NCBI RefSeq assembly: GCF_001425625.1
Contig: NZ_LMCP01000047.1
Location: 186,001-250,000 of the forward strand
Reading direction: 5' to 3'
Source of the DNA: Mesorhizobium sp. Root102
Lineage (GTDB): Bacteria > Pseudomonadota > Alphaproteobacteria > Rhizobiales > Rhizobiaceae
DNA: 64,000 nucleotides
Position 1 is the first letter of the stretch. Each line of letters begins with the position of its first letter. Below the pieces are notes generated by a model. The model saw nothing but the letters and a program-made list of their open reading frames with translations, made no database searches and was not told where the DNA came from. Positions 58,179-64,000 of the stretch are shown here, piece after piece. The translations under genes and the position numbers were made by a program.

Positions 58179-59930
58179 TTGCAGCATGCCACGCCTGCCG
58201 CCCCCGCAGTGCGCGAGACACTGGAGCGACTGCTTGCCAGCCAAACGTTCGGCCGATCCGAACGCGCGCGCAAGCTGCTGCGTTACCTTGTCGAACGCGA
58301 ACAAGCCGGCGAAGGCGACAGGCTCAAGGGCTTCTCCATTGCCATGGATGTTTTCGGCAAGGACGGCGATTTCGATCCGTCCACCGATGCTGTCGTGCGG
58401 GTGCAGGCGGGCAGGCTGCGCGAGCTTCTGCAGCACTATTTTGCCAATGAGGGAATTGCCGAACCCGTCCGCATCGCCATTCCGCGCGGCGGCTATGTCC
58501 CTGCCTATGAATTGAACGCGATCCGGCTGCCGGATGTTCCCGAACTCAGTCTGGACGGCGCCGCATCCGCCGATCGGCCCAACGACGTCGGCGCGGGCAT
58601 GCCGGATGCGGTGTCGCTGGCTTCGCCCACCCCCTCGGTGGCGCGCCATCTCCGTTTCTTCTGGGTGGCGATCGCCCTGGTCATCGCCATGCTGGGGGTG
58701 CTGATCCTTCGTCAGGGCAGCAGTGCCTTGCTGGCAGGCGGCGACATGTCGGCGACGATCGAGACCGCCGGCGCGACCGGAAGCATCGCGGCATCGGCCA
58801 TGGCAGACACCCTGCCGCAAGTCTATATCGGCCTCAAGGCGGAAGGCGCCGATGCCAACCGTGTCGCCGCGTCGCTGCGCGCCGGCCTGAGCGGCTTCGA
58901 TACGATCGACTTCATCGGCCGCGACACCGCCACCGATCCGGCCGACGATGCCACGAGCTTCATATTCGACATCTTGCCTGGGCCGGACGCGGGCGACATC
59001 ACTATCGAGCTGCAAAGCATGGCGTCCGGACGGGTGCTTCTTTCACGCAATCTGACCTCCGCCGACAGCGCACCTACCGCGATCGAAGACCGTATTGCCG
59101 ACATGCTGAGTTCAGCCCTTCCCGCCTCGGGCACGATCTACAATTATATCGAGCAGACCGGCGCGCCGAACGGTCTGACGCAATGCCTGCTGCTCAACGA
59201 CAAATATTATCTCGACCAGAACGCTAGGACCCATGAGGCAGCCTATCGCTGCCTCGAGAAGCTGGCCAATGGCGGCACGAAATCCTCGCTCGTCTATTCG
59301 GAACTTGCCTCCCTGCATCTCGAGGCGGTCTCCGATCACTACGCCTATCCACCCAATGCGACGATTGAAAAGGCCGTGGAGTTTGCCCATCGCGGCGTGC
59401 AGATGGGTCCGACCAGTCCTTATGCGCATCGCTCCTACGGCTATGTCAGTTCGCGGCTCGGCAACACGGACGAAGCGATCCGCTGGATGCGCAAAGCCTA
59501 TGAACTTAATACCTACGATCTCGGCATGGCTGCCGCTTACGGCTACGGGCTGATCTTCGCCGGCCGCTACGCGGAGGGAACGCCGATCCTTGCCCATGCC
59601 GCGGAGACCTTCAGCGGGCACTCGACATGGTGGGATTACGGACTGTTCGTCGGCGAATTCATGCAGGGCGACATGAACAAGGCCATCGCGGCCAGCACGG
59701 CATTGAGGACGACGGCCACGAAATCGCACTATCTGGCGGCGCGGCTGATCGGCGCCAAGGCTGCCGGACAGGACCATCTGGTGAGCACGTTGCTGAATCA
59801 ACTGACCACCGAATTCCCTAAATTTGCCGCCGATCCACGCGCGACTTTCGTCGAGCGGAAATATCCAGCCGACCTGACCGAACGGCTGGTCCAGGCCCTG
59901 CGCGCCGCCGGGCTCGGCAACCCAAGCTGA
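58179..59930 (+). CDS. Transmembrane protein with N-terminal DNA-binding-like domain and TPR region
   Basis: 583 residues. The N-terminal 110 residues (ERARKLLRYLVEREQAGEGD, GFSIAMDVFGKDGDFDPSTD, VVRVQAGRLRELLQHYF, IAIPRGGYVPAYE) form a compact domain that resembles a winged helix. One membrane helix follows (RFFWVAIALVIAMLGVLILR, about 159-178), then an extracytoplasmic part whose C-terminal half has TPR-like helices (AVEFAHRGVQMGPTSPYAHR). The layout recalls CadC/ToxR-type one-component regulators, but the DNA-binding role is inferred. Start TTG with GAGAGG eight bases upstream. Confidence 0.85.
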   Translation: MQHATPAAPAVRETLERLLASQTFGRSERARKLLRYLVEREQAGEGDRLKGFSIAMDVFGKDGDFDPSTDAVVRVQAGRLRELLQHYFANEGIAEPVRIAIPRGGYVPAYELNAIRLPDVPELSLDGAASADRPNDVGAGMPDAVSLASPTPSVARHLRFFWVAIALVIAMLGVLILRQGSSALLAGGDMSATIETAGATGSIAASAMADTLPQVYIGLKAEGADANRVAASLRAGLSGFDTIDFIGRDTATDPADDATSFIFDILPGPDAGDITIELQSMASGRVLLSRNLTSADSAPTAIEDRIADMLSSALPASGTIYNYIEQTGAPNGLTQCLLLNDKYYLDQNARTHEAAYRCLEKLANGGTKSSLVYSELASLHLEAVSDHYAYPPNATIEKAVEFAHRGVQMGPTSPYAHRSYGYVSSRLGNTDEAIRWMRKAYELNTYDLGMAAAYGYGLIFAGRYAEGTPILAHAAETFSGHSTWWDYGLFVGEFMQGDMNKAIAASTALRTTATKSHYLAARLIGAKAAGQDHLVSTLLNQLTTEFPKFAADPRATFVERKYPADLTERLVQALRAAGLGNPS

Positions 59931-60125
59931 CGCCAATCGAGGCCGGCGGATTGGGCGCGCCGCCGAATGGATTTCCTGTGTTCCGATCGCCGATACAGGG
60001 TGGTTGCCAAGCTCTGTCCGCAACCGTACAAATCGCGAAAATTTTACTGGCCATCGCCGTGGACTAGGAGCAATCCAGCCACAATTGGTGTTTCGCATCC
60101 TGACAACAGCAAAAACTCAGCTTTC

Positions 60126-60929
60126 ATGACCGCATCGCTTTTTGCCGCCGAACAGGGTGTGGGCTCGAAGGCCATTGTCCTGCTGCATGGTTTCGGCGGC
60201 TGCCACGATGTCTGGCGGGAGGTGATTTCCTCCCCGGCGCCTTCCGCGCACACGCTGGCCTATGATCTGCCGGGGCATGGGTTGTCACTCGATTTTCCCG
60301 CCGCCGGCCCGGCCAAGGTGGCGGCAAGGGCCGTGCTCGCCGATCTCTCCGAGCGTCGCCTGAAGCGCGTTCATCTGGTGGGCCACTCGATGGGCGGTGC
60401 GGTGGCGGCGCTGATGGCGCTGGCCGAGCCCGACAAAATAGCCTCGCTGACACTTCTGGCACCGGGCGGTCTTGGCCCAGAGATCAACGGGCCGCTGTTG
60501 CGTCGCTATGCCGGCGCAGCCGATCGGTCCGAGATCCGGGCTTGCCTCGCCGCCATGTCGGGGCCAGGGACCCGGCCCCTCGATCGCACGGTGGACGCTC
60601 TCTGGGAAATGCGCAGGCGACCCGGCCAGCTGGAAAAATTCGTCGAGATCGCAGCCGCCATGACCGTTGACGACCGGCAAGGCGTCATCCCGCATGATCG
60701 TCTCGACGGGCTGAACATGCCGGTGATGGTGGCGTGGGGAACCGACGACGCGGTGCTGCCCTTTACCCAGGCGGATGATCTGCCGGCGCATTTTCACGTG
60801 CACCATGTGCTGGAGGCCGGCCATATGCTGGCCGAGGAAGCCCCCGACCTCGTTGCCGAGATCATTCGCCGCAACACCAACCGCCGCGCCAGGCCGCATC
60901 GCCAGAAATTCGCCGCCGCGGCCAGCTGA
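60126..60929 (+). CDS. Alpha/beta hydrolase
   Basis: 267 residues. Oxyanion HG motif VLLHGFGGCHDVW, nucleophile elbow S88 in GHSMGGAVAALM, catalytic Asp near 211 in WGTDDAVLPF and His near 237 in LEAGHMLAEE. Resembles the acetoin-dehydrogenase-E2-like or lipase-type hydrolases but lacks a lipoyl domain. Soluble; no signal peptide. Start is the ATG at MTASLFAAEQG; a longer frame from 59967 has no ribosome-binding site. Substrate unknown. Confidence 0.9.
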   Translation: MTASLFAAEQGVGSKAIVLLHGFGGCHDVWREVISSPAPSAHTLAYDLPGHGLSLDFPAAGPAKVAARAVLADLSERRLKRVHLVGHSMGGAVAALMALAEPDKIASLTLLAPGGLGPEINGPLLRRYAGAADRSEIRACLAAMSGPGTRPLDRTVDALWEMRRRPGQLEKFVEIAAAMTVDDRQGVIPHDRLDGLNMPVMVAWGTDDAVLPFTQADDLPAHFHVHHVLEAGHMLAEEAPDLVAEIIRRNTNRRARPHRQKFAAAAS

Positions 60930-61038
60930 CCGTCTCGCGCACAACACTTTCCTGAGCCTCAATCCCGTCCACCTCGCCAGTGCATTTTGCCGGCGGCTGT
61001 GTTAACCCCGTGTTAACCAAACACGCGAGGCAACGCCG

Positions 61039-61656
61039 ATGAAGGAAGCAGGCGAGAAGACCATCGACCAGTCGAAGAAACTGTCCGATGCCATCCGTGA
61101 TGTGAAAAATGCCTTCGCCGACCGCGACGACGTCGTCGTCGATATGCGCGAGGCGCATCGCATGCGCCTCGATATGCTTGCCGCAGAGCTGGCGCCGGTT
61201 TTTGCCGATGTTCCCGCCGACATCGATAATTTCGACTTTGTCGTCTCGTCAGGCTTGCAGCCGCGCCTGTGGATCGACGCCGTCAGCCATGTCGCCATGG
61301 GACGCGACCGCCGCACCTATCGCTTCCTCAAGGACACCCGCATCGGCCGGGTGGTGCTTGCCGAATCCACCGAGATGAAGCCGGTTGCCGATTCCGTGAC
61401 GCGCTATGTTGCCGAGCGCATCGTCGAGCGTCAGAGGATGATGGAAGGCGGGGTCGAACCGGCTATCGCCGGCATGAAACGCGCCGATGTCCCGGAAGCC
61501 GAACCGCCGCTGCGCGCGATGACGCGCGGCAAGCGCTGGTCGGCCTTTCTGTCCGGGCTTGGCCTGGTTGCCGCCGGCGCACTGGTCGGCCTTGTGGTGT
61601 CGGTCGTCTTGTTCTGGGACCGCATCGTGGCCATGGTTGTCAATTTGCGGCCATAG
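61039..61656 (+). CDS. Conserved hypothetical protein with C-terminal membrane anchor
   Basis: 205 residues. The first 160 are soluble, charged and helical (KNAFADRDDVVVDMREAHRM, DNFDFVVSSGLQPRLWIDAV, RRTYRFLKDTRIGRVVLAES); one membrane helix lies at about 172-194 (LSGLGLVAAGALVGLVVSVV), leaving a short tail. The protein is tail-anchored with its bulk in the cytoplasm. Familiar from Rhizobiales as a conserved hypothetical; function unknown. Its 3' end overlaps the convergent phosphoesterase gene by 17 bp. Confidence 0.8.
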   Translation: MKEAGEKTIDQSKKLSDAIRDVKNAFADRDDVVVDMREAHRMRLDMLAAELAPVFADVPADIDNFDFVVSSGLQPRLWIDAVSHVAMGRDRRTYRFLKDTRIGRVVLAESTEMKPVADSVTRYVAERIVERQRMMEGGVEPAIAGMKRADVPEAEPPLRAMTRGKRWSAFLSGLGLVAAGALVGLVVSVVLFWDRIVAMVVNLRP

Positions 61657-62563
61657 CGGCCTCGGCGCCAAGCTCCAGCGTCTGTAGATCGGATGGCGGT
61701 ATGGACGGCCCGGTCAGGCCGCGCCGTGTCAGCCGGATTCGCCAATTGCCCTTTTCACCGTCGATGTCGAACAGATTGTACTGCGCCGCCGGGTGCTTGC
61801 CGCCCGGCGCCTGGCCGGCGGCAGCGACGCCGACCGCCGGGATCCTGACGCCTCGACCGCCGATGAAGAACAGCGACGGCAAATGCGAATGGCCGTGCAG
61901 CACAAGTTCGGCGCCATGGCGGCGAATGATCTTGTGAAAGCGGGCGATGCCGAACAGCCGCTTGTGCTGCGGGACCGCGCCACGCACCGGCGGATGGTGG
62001 ATCATGATGGCGCGGAACAGTCCCTGTCCGGCGGTATCCCTAAGGATTTTGCCGAGCCGCTCCGCCTGGCCTTCCATGAAGAACCCATTGGCCATGAAGG
62101 GGGCTGTGGCGCGTGCCGTCGAGACGCCGATCAGCGCGACATTGCCGCGCACCCGCAGATAGGGGAAGGCGTTGCGGTCGACCGGCGTGTTGACGCCGTC
62201 GCCGCTCATCCACGCCGCCCAGGATCGGCAGACCTTGTCGAAGGCGCCGGGCACATAGGCGTCGTGGTTGCCCGGAACGACCGAAACATCGTGCGGCGAT
62301 CCCAGCGTCTCCAGCCAGTGCTTGGCCATCTCGATCTCGCCGTCGAGCGCCAGGTTGACCAGGTCGCCGCTGACGGCGAGGTGGTCAGGCGTGTTCGCCT
62401 TGATGTCGGCGACGATCGTGTCGATGACGGCGTCATGCATATGGCGGCGGCGGTTGCGCTGCCAGTTGACGTAGCCGAGCACACGCTTGGAGGCGAGATC
62501 GCGATAGGATACATTGGGGAGCGGCCCCAGATGGACATCGGAAATATGCGCGAGCCTGAACAT
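61640..62563 (-). CDS. Metallophosphoesterase
   Basis: 307 residues with a full set of metal-binding motifs: D-x-H in HISDVHLG (residues 7-14), GDLVN near 77, GNHD near 109 and HGHSH near 235. The calcineurin-like fold hydrolyses phosphodiesters, for instance cyclic nucleotides or nucleotide-lipid intermediates. MFRLAHISDVHLG with AAGGA upstream is chosen as start; 12 extra in-frame codons exist upstream. Divergent from the Nudix gene, overlapping the convergent hypothetical gene at its 3' end. Confidence 0.92.
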   Translation of the reverse strand: MFRLAHISDVHLGPLPNVSYRDLASKRVLGYVNWQRNRRRHMHDAVIDTIVADIKANTPDHLAVSGDLVNLALDGEIEMAKHWLETLGSPHDVSVVPGNHDAYVPGAFDKVCRSWAAWMSGDGVNTPVDRNAFPYLRVRGNVALIGVSTARATAPFMANGFFMEGQAERLGKILRDTAGQGLFRAIMIHHPPVRGAVPQHKRLFGIARFHKIIRRHGAELVLHGHSHLPSLFFIGGRGVRIPAVGVAAAGQAPGGKHPAAQYNLFDIDGEKGNWRIRLTRRGLTGPSIPPSDLQTLELGAEAAMAAN

Positions 62564-62634
62564 GCATCCTTCATAGGCGACAGGCGTCCCGCTTTCCACT
62601 CAAGCTTTCCTTGCTATCCACGGTTTCGCACCTG

Positions 62635-63132
62635 ATGGCGACTGACCCGGAAAAGGCCTTCCGCCAGGCCGGCTGGGCGGGCCTCAGGGCCCGGCTGTTC
62701 CATGTCTATTTCGTGTTGCGGCGGCCGATGACGCTTGGCGTGCGCGGCCTGATCCACGACACGGCATCCAATTCCGTCTTCCTCATTCGCCACACCTATG
62801 TTCCGGGCTGGCAGCTTCCCGGCGGCGGCGTCGAAGTCGGCGAGACGCTTGACCAGGCGCTGGCACGCGAACTGGCCGAGGAAGGCAACATCGCACTGAC
62901 TTCACCGCCAACACTGAAGTCGATGCATTTCAATCGCCGTTCCAGCCGGCGCGACCATGTCGGCTTCTACCTGATCGAGCATTTCAGCCAGACGGCGCCG
63001 AAGCTGCCAGACCACGAGATCGCCGAAGCCGGCTTCTTCCCGCTCGACCGCTTGCCGCAAGGCACGACGCCGGCAACGCTGCGGCGGATCGCCGAGATTT
63101 TTGGCGCCGAGCAGCCTTCGCCCTACTGGTAG
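62635..63132 (+). CDS. Nudix hydrolase
   Basis: 165 residues. Nudix box GGGVEVGETLDQALARELAE followed by EGNI, matching G-x5-E-x7-R-E-x-x-E-E-x-G except for a slightly relaxed end. The N-terminal part RARLFHVYFVLRRPMTLGVR has a hydrophobic stretch but no clear signal. The PGWQLPGGGV entry is typical of Nudix enzymes with nucleoside-diphosphate-linked substrates. ATG at MATDPEKAFRQ is preferred over a TTG eight codons earlier. Ends one base before the convergent reductase gene. Confidence 0.9.
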   Translation: MATDPEKAFRQAGWAGLRARLFHVYFVLRRPMTLGVRGLIHDTASNSVFLIRHTYVPGWQLPGGGVEVGETLDQALARELAEEGNIALTSPPTLKSMHFNRRSSRRDHVGFYLIEHFSQTAPKLPDHEIAEAGFFPLDRLPQGTTPATLRRIAEIFGAEQPSPYW

Positions 63133-63133
63133 A

Positions 63134-64000
63134 TCAGGCCGCCGCTTTCTCGAACCGCGCCCGGTCATGCCGTGCGCCGTAATCCAGTTCCGGCCCGACC
63201 GGAACGATCCGCGTCGGATTGATCGTTTCGTGGCTGCCGTAGTAATGCGCCTTGATGTGATGCAGGTTCACGGTCTCGGCGACACCAGGCACCTGATAGA
63301 GGTCGCGCAGATAGTTCGACAGGTTCGGATAGTCGGCGATACGGCGCAGATTGCATTTGAAATGGCCGACATAGACCGGGTCGAAGCGCACCAGTGTGGT
63401 GAACAGCCGCCAGTCGGCCTCGGTGATACGGTTATCGACGAGATAGCGCTGTTTTGACAGCCGCTCCTCCAGCGTATCCAACGCCGCGAACAATTCGCCG
63501 AACGCCTCTTCATAGGCGCGTTGCGTGGTGGCGAAGCCGGCGCGGTAGACGCCATTGTTGACCGCGGGATAGACCAGCGCATTGATGCGGTCGATCTCGC
63601 GGCGCAGGTCCTGGGGATAGAAGTCGAGGTTGGCGTCACCCCATTCATCGAAGGCTGAATTCAGCATGCGGATGATCTCGGAAGATTCGTTGGAGACGAT
63701 GGTCTGTTCCTTTTTGTCCCACAGCACCGGTACCGTCACCCGGCCCGAATAGGCGGGATCGGCTCTGGCATAGATCTGGTGCAGGAAGTCGAGGCCGTAG
63801 AGCGTGTCGCCGGTAGCGCCGTCCTCAGCCAAAAACGTCCAGCCATTGGCGCCCATGAAATGATGCACCACCGACACCGATATGATGCCTTCCAGCTTCT
63901 TCAGCGCACGAAAGATCAACGTCCGATGCGCCCACGGACAGGCAAGCGAGACATAGAGATGATAGCGGCCGGGCTCGGCCTTGAAGCCGCGCGTCCGGCC
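63134..64000 (-). CDS. yqjG: Glutathionyl-hydroquinone reductase (Xi-class GST), 5' end cut by window edge
   Basis: 289 codons visible, the N terminus lying beyond the window. The redox motif is CPWAH (SLACPWAHRTLIF, residues about 21-33 of the visible part), as in Xi-class GSTs (YqjG/EcM4/PcpF), which reduce glutathionyl-hydroquinones. Further family marks: VPVLWDKKEQTIVSNESSEI, VYPAVNNGVYRAGFATTQRA and RLFTTLVRFDPVYVGHFKCN. Cytoplasmic dimer. Tail to tail with the Nudix gene. Confidence 0.94.
   Translation of the reverse strand, partial: GRTRGFKAEPGRYHLYVSLACPWAHRTLIFRALKKLEGIISVSVVHHFMGANGWTFLAEDGATGDTLYGLDFLHQIYARADPAYSGRVTVPVLWDKKEQTIVSNESSEIIRMLNSAFDEWGDANLDFYPQDLRREIDRINALVYPAVNNGVYRAGFATTQRAYEEAFGELFAALDTLEERLSKQRYLVDNRITEADWRLFTTLVRFDPVYVGHFKCNLRRIADYPNLSNYLRDLYQVPGVAETVNLHHIKAHYYGSHETINPTRIVPVGPELDYGARHDRARFEKAAA

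Noticed and set aside
56171..58273. Minus-strand open frame of 700 codons
   Set aside because: Antisense to leuA. The length comes from GC-rich codon structure without stop codons, not from coding.
1..64000. tRNA, rRNA, CRISPR, prophage or insertion sequence
   Set aside because: None found on reading the intergenic stretches and gene products; no transposase, integrase or phage structural protein is present.

Overview
The window looks like chromosome of a high-GC Rhizobiales bacterium, most likely Mesorhizobium or a close relative. The grounds are very high GC, Mesorhizobium-like protein sequences, fused TrpEG behind a WWW leader peptide, a choXWV choline uptake operon, a yeast-type LeuA, and several families of small palindromic intergenic repeats of the rhizobial RIME kind. 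These are inferences from recognised sequences; no database was searched. I see no rRNA, tRNA, CRISPR array, prophage or insertion sequence. Both ends cut a gene: an ABC exporter on the left and a glutathionyl-hydroquinone reductase on the right.

Layout. 1-3.7 kb: two tandem ABC half-exporters on the minus strand. 3.7-10.4 kb: housekeeping genes (trmL, soxR with its own SoxR box, hemF, DUF1344 and DUF1059 small proteins, then the minus-strand operon DUF1285-Nudix-cca). 10.5-17.4 kb: a MoxR/DUF58/BatA-DUF4159/vWA operon, meeting clpS tail to tail. 17.8-19.0 kb: three small envelope or secreted proteins. 19.2-21.3 kb: an OmpR/EnvZ-type two-component pair, followed by repeats and a decayed gene. 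21.9-25.4 kb: choXWV, a 118-bp repeat and tdk. 26-28.4 kb: a divergent EamA/LysR pair and a cytochrome c.

28.7-35.4 kb: a compact five-gene cluster of a coiled-coil protein, an unknown soluble protein, a AAA+ ATPase, a second unknown protein and a DUF2333 membrane protein. It is the best candidate in the window for an undescribed molecular machine. 35.8-45.1 kb: fhs, an isochorismatase-family hydrolase divergent from a GlxA-type regulator, an acetyltransferase, a DUF4126/flavoprotein disulfide reductase pair, an MFS exporter, an aspartoacylase-like enzyme and a PEP-mutase-family enzyme. 45.2-48.6 kb: trpL-attenuator-trpEG and a CDF transporter, then a second copy of the 118-bp repeat. 48.7-52.4 kb: a duplicated secreted protein, a Tat-exported DsrE-like protein, an SDR, an ABM-domain enzyme and a Phd/PIN toxin-antitoxin pair. 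52.5-55.8 kb: an AbrB-family permease, a truncated secreted ORF and an ATP-grasp/esterase operon. 56-58 kb: a leucine-rich leader peptide and leuA. 58-64 kb: a DNA-binding-like/TM/TPR protein, an alpha/beta hydrolase, a membrane-anchored unknown, a phosphoesterase, a Nudix hydrolase and the partial reductase.

Regulation visible in the sequence includes two probable translation-coupled attenuators (trp, leu), a SoxR box, a perfect palindrome between the EamA and LysR genes, direct repeats ahead of the toxin-antitoxin pair, and several intrinsic terminators. Many operon genes overlap by ATGA or TGATG, indicating translational coupling.
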